Assembly (NCBI RefSeq): GCF_013036045.1
Contig: NZ_WTPX01000039.1
Location: 1 to 34,447 of the forward strand
DNA from: Alienimonas chondri
Lineage (GTDB): Bacteria > Planctomycetota > Planctomycetia > Planctomycetales > Planctomycetaceae
Direction: 5' to 3'
DNA: 34,447 nucleotides
Shown here: in pieces, positions 1-8,821 of the stretch
How the letters are laid out: each line of letters opens with the position of its first letter
Numbering within the stretch: position 1 is the stretch's first letter
Program-made: the position numbers and the translations under genes
Notes under the pieces: generated by a model
Seen by the model: the letters and a program-made list of their open reading frames with translations, nothing else
Databases searched by the model: none
What the model was told of the DNA's origin: nothing

Positions 1-1
1 C

Positions 2-529
2 CCATCGGGAGCCGCGGCCGATGCGCCGCCGACGGCGCCGACCGCGGCTCCCGATGGGCGGGCCGACCTCGCGGAGACGCCGACGCCGCTACCCCCGCCG
101 CCCTCTCTGCCCCGCCCCCGGGTGGACAAGGAGAAGTTGCGGGAGGAGATGCGGCAGTTGCGGGCGATCGCCAACACCAGCGCCCGCAGCGCGGTCATGG
201 AATCGACTTGGAAACAGACCCGCACCCGGTTGGTGATGGAGGTGCTGATGTGCCTCGTCAGCCTCGGGCTGGGCCTCACGTTGATCGTGACCAGCGTGTG
301 GGGCGCCGCCGTCCACTACGGGCTGGGCGGGACGATCTGTTTGGCCGCGGTCTGGATCGCCCGAGACTTCGGTCGCACGCTGGACTTGCTGCGTCGGCAA
401 AAGGCCGCCGCGAAGAAAGCCGCCGAGGAGGAGGCCGCCCGCACCGGCGTCGATCCGCGGCGGTCGAACGAGCGGGCGCTGAACGTCCCCGCCGCCGACA
501 GCGGCGATCGCTTTCAAGCCGTGGATTGA
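2..529 (+). CDS. Small two-helix membrane protein, 5' end outside window
   Basis: The reading frame is open to the left edge, so the gene probably begins outside the window. A GTG at 122 (giving MDKEKLREEM) is an alternative start and would give 135 residues. The roughly 40 residues before it are Pro/Ala-rich (ending PPPPSLPRPR) and look like a disordered linker. From the GTG on there is a charged helix (about 1-35), two hydrophobic segments (about 38-60 and 63-80), then a basic/acidic helix containing RRQKAAAKKAAEEEAA and a polar tail. It lies just upstream of a MoxR ATPase on the same strand, so co-transcription is plausible. I recognise no family. The membrane topology is visible; the function is unknown. 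Confidence 0.6.
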   Translation, partial: PSGAAADAPPTAPTAAPDGRADLAETPTPLPPPPSLPRPRVDKEKLREEMRQLRAIANTSARSAVMESTWKQTRTRLVMEVLMCLVSLGLGLTLIVTSVWGAAVHYGLGGTICLAAVWIARDFGRTLDLLRRQKAAAKKAAEEEAARTGVDPRRSNERALNVPAADSGDRFQAVD

Positions 530-626
530 GGACCGAGCCGCGGAGGAACCGGCGCCTCGGTTGCCGTGCACGTCCGCCGCGGCGACTCTGCCGGTCTCCG
601 TCCCGTTTCCAGACCGTGATCGCCGC

Positions 627-1775
<1,149 letters not shown>

Positions 1776-1783
1776 GCCGGTCC

Positions 1784-1958
1784 CCCCTCTCCCCTTTTTG
1801 GGGGAGAGGGGTCGGGGGAGAGGGGGCTTTCACCGACCAATCGGCCTTCGCACCTCCAACGCTCAACCCGTCACGCAACCGATCGAACTGCGAACGATCA
1901 TGTGAGAGGACTCGCTCACCCTCACCCCCGGCCCCTCTCCCTCAAGGGAGAGGGGGGC
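1784..1958. repeat. Inverted pair of CCCTCTCCC-type palindromic repeats
   Basis: Copy 1 (about 1784-1826) reads CCCCTCTCCCC, a short loop, GGGGAGAGGGG, then TCGGGGGAGAGGG. Copy 2 (about 1915-1958) is the same motif on the opposite strand. They fill the gap between the convergent MoxR and cytochrome b/c genes. Each copy can form a hairpin, and the two can also pair with each other. This is the arrangement of REP doublets (REPINs). A terminator role for the convergent genes is also possible. Confidence 0.7.
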
Positions 1959-1969
1959 GCTAAGGCCTC

Positions 1970-3982
1970 TCACCGCCCCAGCCAGTCGCCTCGCAGCCAG
2001 TCGACGAGCAGCAGGATCTCCTCGCGGGTCAGCGTGTTCGACGGGTCTTCGGTTCCGTCTTCGCCGATGTTGGGGGCGTACGCCGGCATGGCGTTTTCAT
2101 CGCCGTAGTAGCGCTCGTGACCGGGGTTGGAGATGAAGTCCGCGAGCCAACGACGCGAGCCGTAACCGTCCAAGGTGACGGCATAGCCGTACTCTTCCCC
2201 GGCGAAGTTGTGGCAGTCGGTGCAGGCGCCGGGGAGGCCGCCGTCGGCGCCGGTCATCAGGGCGCGGCCCTGCTGGACGAGCGCGGCGAGTTCGTCGGAC
2301 GCGAACGTTTCGCCCCCATGATCGAGCGCGATCGGCAACCCGCCGTGCACCCGATCGCCCGCTTCCGCGGCGACCGCGGCGGCGACCGCGTTAAGAATCG
2401 CATCCGTCGCCTCGGCATCGACCGTGCCCGGTTCGACGCCCTCCCACAACGTGTTCTTCACGTAGTCCGTCATATCGCCCTCGGCAAAGGGCGTGCAGCC
2501 GAAGTAGGTCTTCGAATCGACCTGCTGCGGGTCCAGCATGTTTCGCATCCAGCGACGAGAACCGAACCCGGCGAGGTTTGCGGCATTGCACTCGCTGCCG
2601 ACGATGGAGTGCTCCGGTCCCCACGATTCCACGGCCGGGCCGGTGTGGGAGTGACAGGCGGCGCAATGGGCGCGAAAGAGTTCCGGGCCGCGGGTCTTCG
2701 GATCGGCGGCCAGCAGGGCGGCCGGCCCCTCCGGCGGGATGCCGTAGTCGGCCAGTTCGGAGGCCCGCTCGGCCCGCGCCGCGGCGGCACGCCGCACTTC
2801 GAGGTAGTGCTCGTCGGCCTGATCGCGGCTCATCGACATGATCGTCAGCCCGCTCCAGGCGACCAAACCGCCGAAGACGATCAGGTACCGCATCGCCGCG
2901 CCGACTCGGTGCCCGAGCCGGTCGATCCACGGGATCGCCGCCAACAGGGCGATCAACAGCGTGGGCAACACGCCGGTCGCGAGAAAGTCGAGATCCGGCG
3001 GGGGATAGGTCCGCAGTTCGAACAGGAAGCGGAAGTACCACTCCGGCCGCGGCATGCTTTCGACGTCGCCGCCCGGCGGGGCGTCCAACGGCGCGGGATG
3101 CCGCTCCGCCATCACCCAGACCAGGCCGAACACCGCCGCGAACGCGACGGCGTTTCGGATCGTTTGATTCGGAAAGTACGGCGTTTCGCCCGGCTGATGG
3201 GCGTGGTTGACAGTGTCCGGTCGACCGCCGGCGACGGGGTCCTCGGGCCGCACCGTGCCCCACCGCAACAGCTGATAGAGGTGGAACAGAATCAGCCCCG
3301 CCGCCGCCAGCGGGAGGAAGGCGATGTGCAGCGCATAGAAGTGCGTCATCGTCAGATGACCCGCCTGCGGACCGCCGAACAGCATCTGCTTCATCGGCGG
3401 ACCGACCTGCGGGGCGCCGGCCAGCACCGCGCCCTCGACTTCCACCTGATCAAACGCCTTCTGGCTGCCGGACAGCGGGTTCCCCGTCACCGCGGCGGTC
3501 ACCAGCAGGGGAAACAGCAGCACCCCGCTGACCCACGCCAGCTCCCGGGGCGAGCGGAACGCCGCGGAGAGCATCAGCCGCGCAAGGTGAATCGCGAACA
3601 CGACGATCAGGGCGTGCGTCGTCCAGTAGTGCAGGCCTCGCAACAGCGAGCCGCCCGGCTTGCTCTCGATGTGGTGGACGCTGGACCAGGCGGCGTCGGC
3701 GCTGGGGACGTAGCCGGTCATCAGCGCCAAGCCGGTGACGAACACCACGATGAACAGCCCCAAACTGACCGGCCCGGTGACGTACCGCCACCGCGCGCCG
3801 CCGGGGACGGTGCGGTCCGCGAGCCACTCGAAGGCGCCGCGATGTCCGGTGCGTTCGTGGACCCAACCGCCGACCGCCGCGCCGCGTTCGGTGATTGCTG
3901 TCCGCACGCGCCCGGGGCCGTTCGCAGTCGCGGTCGAATCCGGCTCGATGGGAGAGCTTGCCTCTGGCGTGTCCACGCTCAT
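1970..3982 (-). CDS. Cytochrome b (b6/subunit IV type) fused to di-haem cytochrome c
   Basis: This is the membrane core of a bc-type quinol:cytochrome c oxidoreductase, 670 residues. The N-terminal half is a full cytochrome b: paired haem-b histidines 14 apart at His118/His132 and 15 apart at His219/His234 (the b6-type spacing), and the quinol-site PEWY motif at 313-316. Several hydrophobic helices lie between about 70 and 380. The C-terminal part (about 400-670) is a cytochrome c with two haem attachment motifs, CAACH (440-444) and CTDCH (587-591). Candidate axial methionines are Met503 and Met632. Each haem motif is followed by a similar GYGSRRW/GFGSRRW segment, suggesting an internal domain duplication. 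The start ATG overlaps the Rieske stop codon by four bases, so the two are translationally coupled. In many bacteria the b and c subunits are separate genes. Function is confident; exact class of the complex is inferred. Confidence 0.93.
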   Translation of the reverse strand: MSVDTPEASSPIEPDSTATANGPGRVRTAITERGAAVGGWVHERTGHRGAFEWLADRTVPGGARWRYVTGPVSLGLFIVVFVTGLALMTGYVPSADAAWSSVHHIESKPGGSLLRGLHYWTTHALIVVFAIHLARLMLSAAFRSPRELAWVSGVLLFPLLVTAAVTGNPLSGSQKAFDQVEVEGAVLAGAPQVGPPMKQMLFGGPQAGHLTMTHFYALHIAFLPLAAAGLILFHLYQLLRWGTVRPEDPVAGGRPDTVNHAHQPGETPYFPNQTIRNAVAFAAVFGLVWVMAERHPAPLDAPPGGDVESMPRPEWYFRFLFELRTYPPPDLDFLATGVLPTLLIALLAAIPWIDRLGHRVGAAMRYLIVFGGLVAWSGLTIMSMSRDQADEHYLEVRRAAAARAERASELADYGIPPEGPAALLAADPKTRGPELFRAHCAACHSHTGPAVESWGPEHSIVGSECNAANLAGFGSRRWMRNMLDPQQVDSKTYFGCTPFAEGDMTDYVKNTLWEGVEPGTVDAEATDAILNAVAAAVAAEAGDRVHGGLPIALDHGGETFASDELAALVQQGRALMTGADGGLPGACTDCHNFAGEEYGYAVTLDGYGSRRWLADFISNPGHERYYGDENAMPAYAPNIGEDGTEDPSNTLTREEILLLVDWLRGDWLGR

Positions 3983-4578
3983 GCTTCGATCCGCTCCGCA
4001 ACGCCGGGCCGGAAACGCTTGTATTCGATCTCCACCCACCAGTCGCCGCCCGCGTCTTCGACCAGTTCGCAGTTCAGCGAATCGAGCCCGCGCGGGCTGG
4101 GGTTCGGCCCGCCGCCGGGCATCGGGAGGGCGTCGCCGTCCAGGGCGAAAACGGCGCCGTGACAGGGGCAGTGCAGGGCTTCGACTTGCGCATCCTCCGC
4201 CGATCGCAGGGCGCCGCTGACTTGGCAACCGGCGTGCGGGCAGACGCTGCTGAAGGCTTTCACCTCGGCCTCCGCCGGATCGACCTCCGCGGGCGAGGTG
4301 CGCAACACCCACGCGCGGCCGACGGTTTTCGCGGGGTGCCGCGTCCAGGCGTCGACCGATTCGCCGGTGATCGGCACGAGCTTCGGCACGCCGGGCGTGA
4401 GGACGGACAGCTTTACCGCCCGATCGCGAATCGGCCCGACGGGGGGCGCCGAAAGCGGAGCGCCGAAGAACTTGGCCGCGGGCCACGCGACCGCCGCGGC
4501 ACAGACGGCGTACATCCCGCGGGCCGCCCATGCGAGCCAGTTACGGCGGCCGGCGTCGGGCGCAGGAGAGTCCGTCAC
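3979..4578 (-). CDS. Rieske [2Fe-2S] protein of bc-type complex
   Basis: This subunit carries electrons from quinol to cytochrome c in the bc-type complex whose other subunit is encoded immediately downstream. From the GTG at 4578 it has 199 residues: a cytoplasmic GRRNW segment, one membrane anchor (about 17-40), then the Rieske fold. Cluster-binding motif 1 is CPHAGC (113-118) and motif 2 is CPCH (137-140). By family knowledge Cys113, His115, Cys137 and His140 bind the cluster and Cys118/Cys139 form the disulfide. The frame extends to a TTG at 4656, but homologues of this type start with a short polar segment and a GRR motif, so the shorter form is preferred. It ends in an ATGA overlap with the cytochrome b/c gene, making a two-gene operon. 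Confidence 0.9.
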   Translation of the reverse strand: MTDSPAPDAGRRNWLAWAARGMYAVCAAAVAWPAAKFFGAPLSAPPVGPIRDRAVKLSVLTPGVPKLVPITGESVDAWTRHPAKTVGRAWVLRTSPAEVDPAEAEVKAFSSVCPHAGCQVSGALRSAEDAQVEALHCPCHGAVFALDGDALPMPGGGPNPSPRGLDSLNCELVEDAGGDWWVEIEYKRFRPGVAERIEA

Positions 4579-4769
4579 GGGGCGGGTGGGTTGAAAGGGT
4601 CGAAAGGCGGGAACCCGAGGGGATTCGATGATGCGAGCGCCGGACGAGCCGGTCAACCGGGTCGGGAACCGTAGGCCATCGGCGCTTCGCAGATGGATCG
4701 GTACGCGGCGATCCGTCGTTCGGCTACGGTGACGCCGGGAGCGCCGTCATCCTTGAACGCAGTCGATCC

Positions 4770-5702
4770 ATGAACGTCCCGGAATGCTCATCGCTCGTTT
4801 CGTCAGCCACGTCGCGGCGACGGTTCCTCCGGCGGGCCGGGGGCGCGGGACTCGCCGGGTTGGGCGCGACCTGCCTCGCCCCGTTCGTCCGAGCCGACCC
4901 GTTCGCTCGAGAGGAAGAGCGGACGCGGCCGCTGCGGGTGATCGCCTACAACGTCTACGAGTGCACCGGTTGGCCGAAGGACCGGGCGATGGTGAAGAAA
5001 GCGACGGCCGCGGGCCAGATGCCGGATCGCTTCGCCCGGGAACTCGCGTTGTATGAGCCGGACGTCATTAACTTCTCCGAATCGCCCGACGAGAAAGTCG
5101 TCCAGCAAATCGCCGAGCGGTTGGAGATGCACCACGTCCGCTTCCCCAGCGGCGGAAACTGGCCGGGCACGCTGCTCTCCCGGTTCGAGATCGTCGATCC
5201 GCAAAACGCGCCCGTCGTCGGCGGGGAGCGGCCGGCCGACCTGTTCACCCGGCATTGGGGCCGCGCGACGGTCAAGCTGCCCGGCGGCGAGTCGCTAATT
5301 GTCCATTCGGCCCATCTGCACCCCGCCCCGGAACCGGACGTGCGGCTGCGGGAGATCCCGGCGATGTTGGCCTCGATGCGGGAGGATCTGAACGCGGGCC
5401 GCTCGATGCTGTTGATCGGCGACCTCAATCACACGCCGGATGTCGCCGAGCACCGCCTGTGGACGGACGCCGGTTGGGTCGACACGTTCGTGAAGGTCGG
5501 CGCCGGCGAGGGGCTGACGATCAAAGCGGACGAGCCGACTCGCCGGATCGACTACGTCATGGCGGCGGGGCCGATCGCCGGGCAGATCGTGGAATCGCGA
5601 CCGCTGTTCGAGGGGGCGTTCCGCACGAACCCGGCGGATCCGCAGTCGTTCGCGCTCAGCGATCACCTGCCGCAGCTCGCCGTGTTCGACCTCGCCAAGT
5701 GA
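4770..5702 (+). CDS. Tat-exported endonuclease/exonuclease/phosphatase-fold hydrolase
   Basis: The 310-residue protein begins with a twin-arginine export signal (SRRRFLRR at about 15-22, hydrophobic stretch GLAGLGATCLAPFVRA). The rest matches the EEP fold shared by DNase I-like nucleases and phosphoesterases. Visible motifs are VIAYNVYECTGW near residue 57, DVINFSES near 97, LIGDLNHTPD near 213, RRIDYVMA near 253 and LSDHLPQLAVF near the C-terminus. The DLN and SDH motifs supply the usual metal-binding and catalytic residues. Planctomycetes carry many exported members whose substrates are mostly unknown. It is divergent from the Rieske/cytochrome operon. Fold assignment is confident; the substrate is not known. 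Confidence 0.85.
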   Translation: MNVPECSSLVSSATSRRRFLRRAGGAGLAGLGATCLAPFVRADPFAREEERTRPLRVIAYNVYECTGWPKDRAMVKKATAAGQMPDRFARELALYEPDVINFSESPDEKVVQQIAERLEMHHVRFPSGGNWPGTLLSRFEIVDPQNAPVVGGERPADLFTRHWGRATVKLPGGESLIVHSAHLHPAPEPDVRLREIPAMLASMREDLNAGRSMLLIGDLNHTPDVAEHRLWTDAGWVDTFVKVGAGEGLTIKADEPTRRIDYVMAAGPIAGQIVESRPLFEGAFRTNPADPQSFALSDHLPQLAVFDLAK

Positions 5703-5710
5703 CAGGCGAT

Positions 5711-5732
5711 GCCCCGTCGTTTTTCGCGGGGC
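5711..5732 (+). terminator. Candidate terminator hairpin
   Basis: Stem GCCCCG/CGGGGC with a T-rich loop starts 9 bases after the EEP hydrolase stop codon. There is no clear T-tract after the stem, so it is only a candidate terminator. Confidence 0.4.
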
Positions 5733-5807
5733 TTCAACGCAGAAACGGCGGCGACTCGCTCCGAGGAGCAAGTCGCCGCCGCGTCGGGCGGGGTCGCCGG
5801 AACCTGC

Positions 5808-5829
5808 GGACGCCTGCGGGGCGTCCTTT
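5808..5829 (+). terminator. Candidate terminator hairpin followed by TTT
   Basis: A perfect 7-bp stem GGACGCC/GGCGTCC with a 5-base loop is followed directly by TTT. It lies about 105 bases after the EEP hydrolase stop and could end that transcript. Confidence 0.4.
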
Positions 5830-5863
5830 CACTCAGGGACGCGGCGGACTCCGTTCACCCGGT

Positions 5864-5897
5864 CGGCGGAGCGATCCGTCTTGAGATCGCTCCGCCG
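5864..5897. repeat. 12-bp perfect stem-loop
   Basis: Arms CGGCGGAGCGAT and ATCGCTCCGCCG (5864-5875 and 5886-5897) flank a 10-base loop. It sits between convergent genes with no T-tract on either side. It may be a bidirectional stop or a member of a palindromic repeat family. Confidence 0.55.
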
Positions 5898-6121
5898 CCG
5901 CGTGCAGCCGCCTCAGTCTCCATCGACGGGCCGTCCCGTCGATTCGTTCGAGGTGTGACTCAGAGGTGAGACTTCAAAGTGTCGAGCTTCGGTGACTAGG
6001 GTCGAGCTTTGACGCTCGGGGAGCGATGCGGGCGGTTCCCGGTCCGCGTCGGCCGCCGGTACGGGGGGCGGGCCGACGTTAGTCCTGAAAGCCAGGGGGG
6101 AACCGTTCGCGTTCGCTTCGA

Positions 6122-7651
6122 TCACAGGCAGCCGGTGTCGCAACCAGCGTCACAGGCGGCCGGGCCGCAGGAGTCGCCGTGCAGGCCGCCGAGCAAGCCG
6201 CCCAGGATGCCGCAGCCGGAGGGGCCGCAAGCGGTGGCCGGGCCGCAGGCCGGAGCCGGGCAGACGGGGACTTCCTTGCAGACGACGCGGGGGACGCACA
6301 CGGTGCGGGTCAGGCAGACGGTCCGCGGGACGCAGGTCGTCTTGGGGACCATGACCGTTTCGCACACCTTGCGGCATTTGACGTACGGGATCTGCTTGCA
6401 ACGGGTTTCGCAGGTCCAGCTACAGGTGGTGTAGGGAATCCGCTTGGTCCGCTGTTCGCAGGTCCAGCTGCAGGTCGTGTAGGGAATCCGCTTGGTCCGC
6501 TGCTCGCAGACGAAGCTGCAGGTCGTCTTCGGGATCCGCTTGGTGCGGGTCTCGCAGGTGAAGCTGCAGGTGGTGTAAGGCACCTTCTTGGTCTTCGTCT
6601 CGCAAACCCAGCTGCAGGTGGTGTAGGGCACCTTGCGGGTCTTGGTTTCGCAGGTCCAGCTGCAGGTCGTGTAAGGAACCTGCTTGCTCTCGGTGTAGGG
6701 CACCTGACGGCAGACGGTGTAGGGAACCGTCTTGCGGCAGACTTCGTTGACGTAGCGGGTGCACTCGATCTGCTTCTGCACGACCTTCGGGCAGCAGACC
6801 TGTTCGCAAACGGTGCGGGCCGGGGTCGGGCAGCACACGGTCCGGCAGCTGCCGGGCTGGTAGACGTAGCGGCAGGTGCGAGCGTCGTAGACGCACTGGC
6901 CGGGGGTCTGAACGATCTTGCGAACCATCGGGCCGGGCACGGTCCGTTCGACGGTCTTCATCTCGTTGACGCGGACGTTGATCGTCTTCGTCTCGGTGAC
7001 CGGCTTGCAGACGGTGTAGCAGACTTCGCGGGTCTTGTTCTCCGTGACGGTGCGGTACTTGGTGCAGCACACGGTCTTGTAGCAGGTGTTGTAAACCGGC
7101 TTACGAACCGTGTAGCAGACGTCCTTGTAGCACGTGTTGTACACGGGGCGACGCACCTGGTAGCACACGTCCTTGTAGCAGGTGTTGTACACCGGCTTAC
7201 GGACCGTGTAGTTCACGCAGGTGTAGGTCGTGTTGTAGACCGGCTTGCGGACCGTGTAGCACACGTCCTTATAGCAGGTGTTGTAAACCGGCTTGCGGAC
7301 CGTGTAGTTCACGTCCTTATAGCAGGTGTTGTAAACCGGCTTGCGGACCGTGTAGTTCACGGTCTTGTAGCAGGTATCCAACACCAGGCGGGTCTTTTGG
7401 ACCGGCACCTGCGTGGTCACGCGATCAAGCACCGTGCGGGTGTACGGCACCTGCTTGGTGTCATACACGATTTCCCGCACAGTCCGAGTGCAGGGCGCGG
7501 CGACCGGGCCGCAATCGGCGCCGTGGGCGCCGCCGGCGATGCCGGAATCAGGGACGCAGCCGAGGCTGCCGGCGCCGCAGAGGCCGGCCGAAGCAGCCGG
7601 GGCGACGTAACAAACGGCGGTGAGGACCGCCGCGGCGATGAGCCGTTTCAT
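6122..7651 (-). CDS. Secreted cysteine-rich YTV-repeat protein
   Basis: The mature part of this 509-residue protein consists mainly of short cysteine-rich repeats. The ATG at 7651 gives a classic signal peptide (MKRLIAAAVLTAVCYVAPAASA). Block 1 (residues 99-196) is six near-identical 16-residue units of the type YTVRKPVYNTCYKDVC. Block 2 (325-430) is about six 16-residue units of the type VPYTTCSWTCETKTRK, with partial units at each side. A cysteine-dense linker lies between them, and the C-terminus (about 467-509) is Gly/Cys-rich. The YTV pattern matches the Pfam YTV family known from planctomycetes and linked in the literature to their cell envelope. Regular cysteine spacing suggests disulfide cross-linking outside the cytoplasm; that is inference. 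A GGAAAG about 10 bases before the ATG can serve as ribosome-binding site. The frame continues upstream to 7807 but without signal-peptide sense. Confidence 0.85.
   Translation of the reverse strand: MKRLIAAAVLTAVCYVAPAASAGLCGAGSLGCVPDSGIAGGAHGADCGPVAAPCTRTVREIVYDTKQVPYTRTVLDRVTTQVPVQKTRLVLDTCYKTVNYTVRKPVYNTCYKDVNYTVRKPVYNTCYKDVCYTVRKPVYNTTYTCVNYTVRKPVYNTCYKDVCYQVRRPVYNTCYKDVCYTVRKPVYNTCYKTVCCTKYRTVTENKTREVCYTVCKPVTETKTINVRVNEMKTVERTVPGPMVRKIVQTPGQCVYDARTCRYVYQPGSCRTVCCPTPARTVCEQVCCPKVVQKQIECTRYVNEVCRKTVPYTVCRQVPYTESKQVPYTTCSWTCETKTRKVPYTTCSWVCETKTKKVPYTTCSFTCETRTKRIPKTTCSFVCEQRTKRIPYTTCSWTCEQRTKRIPYTTCSWTCETRCKQIPYVKCRKVCETVMVPKTTCVPRTVCLTRTVCVPRVVCKEVPVCPAPACGPATACGPSGCGILGGLLGGLHGDSCGPAACDAGCDTGCL
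6362..6679 (-). repeat. Coding tandem repeats, 48-bp units (block 2 of YTV protein)
   Basis: About six 48-base units encode (V/I)PYTTCSWTCETKTRK-type repeats. Drift is mainly in the last residues (TKTRK, TKTKK, TRTKR, QRTKR). The units are part of the reading frame of the YTV protein and not a CRISPR array, since there are no unique spacers. Confidence 0.85.
7064..7357 (-). repeat. Coding tandem repeats, 48-bp units (block 1 of YTV protein)
   Basis: Six 48-base units encode YTVRKPVYNTCYKDV(C/N). Nucleotide identity between units is very high, suggesting recent duplication or gene-conversion-like homogenisation. One unit has TTYTCVN in place of TCYKDVC. Confidence 0.88.
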
Positions 7652-7963
7652 GAGGGAATCTTTCCGTGGGAGGGACGCGGTTCCTTGGGGGGTGAACGGC
7701 CTCCCTCGACTCGCGGCCTGGGCCGCGAAGTCAGGGGAGCCGTCCCGACCCATTTGGCATCGACCCCCCGCATTGCCTGAACCCACCACTTTGCCGAACC
7801 ATCTCACTTTTCCTCGTCACGCGCCGCGACGAGCCTTGCGCAGCCCGAACCACCCGCACGACCACACCGTGCTTCGCCAAGCCGCGGACCGCATCGCGGG
7901 TCGGGACGCCGTTTGGCGTCGCTCGTTAGACTGCGGCGCCGCTCCGAACCCCGCCTCGTCGTC
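7652..7963. other. Divergent spacer between YTV gene and isomerase gene
   Basis: This spacer holds the leader of the YTV gene (minus) and the upstream region of the isomerase-like gene (plus). The only clear element is an 8-bp palindrome with a 2-base centre at 7711-7728 (TCGCGGCC/GGCCGCGA), which would lie in the 5' leader of the YTV transcript. I cannot point to a convincing -35/-10 pair on either strand. Confidence 0.45.
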
Positions 7964-8794
7964 ATGTCCTTTCGCTACGCCTACTGCAACGAAACGCTCG
8001 CCCCCGGCCGGACGTTTCGGGAGCAATGCGACCTGATCGCCTCGCTGGGCTACACGGGCATCGAGGTCGCCCCCTTCACCCTCGCCGAGGCTCCGGCGGA
8101 CCTCTCCGCGAACGAACGCGCCTCCCTGCGGGCGGATGCGCAGGCCGCGGGACTGGACATCGTCGGGCTGCACTGGCTGCTGGCGAAGACCGTCGGGTTT
8201 CACCTCACCACCGCAGACGCTGCGGTCCGTAACGCCACCGCGGACCGCCTGATTGAGCTGACCGATTTGTGCGCCGATCTGGAGGGTTCGCTGATGGTGC
8301 TGGGTTCGCCGCAGCAGCGGAATCTCGAACCCGGCATGAGCCGCGAGACCGCGACCGACCACGCCGCCGAGGTGCTCGCGAAGGTCGCCCCCCGCTTGGA
8401 GGAACGCAGCGTGACGCTGGCGCTCGAACCGCTGGCCCCCTCGGAAACGGACTTCCTTCGCACCTGTGCCGAGGCCGTCGCGCTGGCCGACCGCATCGGC
8501 AGCCCGCGAATCCGACTGCATCAGGACGTCAAGGCGATGGTCGGCGGCGAAGCGGAGGCGCCTGCGGAGATCATCCGCCGCTTCCCGGAGCAAACGGCCC
8601 ACTTCCACGCCAACGACGCGAACCTGCTCGGCCCCGGCATGGGCGACACCGACTTCGCCCCGATTCTGCGGGCGTTGAAGGAGACGGGCTACGACGGCTG
8701 GGTCAGCGTCGAAGTCTTCGCCGACGGCCCCGGCCCCGTCGAAACGGCTCGGTTGAGCCTCGAACATCTGAAAGCGGTCGCCGCGACGCTCTGA
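7964..8794 (+). CDS. Sugar phosphate isomerase/epimerase-like TIM-barrel protein
   Basis: The 276-residue protein belongs to the AP-endonuclease-2/xylose-isomerase-like TIM-barrel family. Family-typical segments are the start MSFRYAYCNETL, LGYTGIEVAPF (first strand/helix), VGLHWLL, MVLGSPQQRN, LALEPLAP with a metal-binding glutamate, RLHQDVKAM with a metal-binding aspartate, FHANDANLLGPGMGDTDF with His and Asp, and WVSVEVF near the C-terminus. These conserved Glu/Asp/His residues bind the divalent metal in the family. The ATG at 7964 was chosen over an upstream in-frame start at 7913 because it aligns with the first strand. Such genes are very numerous in planctomycetes and usually act on keto sugars or polyols. 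The substrate cannot be told. It converges with the DUF58 gene 27 bases away. Confidence 0.85.
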   Translation: MSFRYAYCNETLAPGRTFREQCDLIASLGYTGIEVAPFTLAEAPADLSANERASLRADAQAAGLDIVGLHWLLAKTVGFHLTTADAAVRNATADRLIELTDLCADLEGSLMVLGSPQQRNLEPGMSRETATDHAAEVLAKVAPRLEERSVTLALEPLAPSETDFLRTCAEAVALADRIGSPRIRLHQDVKAMVGGEAEAPAEIIRRFPEQTAHFHANDANLLGPGMGDTDFAPILRALKETGYDGWVSVEVFADGPGPVETARLSLEHLKAVAATL

Positions 8795-8821
8795 ACGCAC
8801 GCTGCTGACCGGCGGAGGCCT

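Larger units (their letters stand above)
5703..6121. other. Gene-free spacer with three hairpins
   Basis: No convincing gene is present; the short frames here lack coding character. It separates two convergent genes and holds three clear hairpins: 5711-5732, 5808-5826 and a 12-bp perfect stem at 5864-5897. The remainder (about 5900-6121) shows nothing I can interpret. Confidence 0.6.

Noticed and set aside
2117-4162. A 681-codon open frame opposite the cytochrome b/c gene
   Set aside because: It is antisense to a gene with haem, PEWY and CxxCH motifs. The plus-strand product has no recognisable feature. High GC content makes long antisense frames common here.
4668-4730. 7-bp arms ACCGTAG/CTACGGT around an inner GGATCG/CGATCC hairpin in the Rieske-EEP spacer
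   Set aside because: Arms are short with loops that leave much unpaired. In DNA of this composition such matches are expected by chance, so it is not listed as an operator.
5709-5969. Short frame of 86 codons after the EEP hydrolase gene
   Set aside because: It runs through three hairpins and has Arg/Ser/Ala composition typical of non-coding GC-rich DNA.
6362-7357. Regular 48-base repeats that could suggest a CRISPR array
   Set aside because: Units are contiguous without unique spacers and are fully explained by the protein repeats.
6179-7780. A 533-codon open frame on the plus strand opposite the YTV gene
   Set aside because: It mirrors the 48-base repeats of the YTV gene and yields a repetitive GVVNRLADRVVHV-type peptide with no signal or motif. 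The minus-strand frame has a signal peptide and known repeat type.
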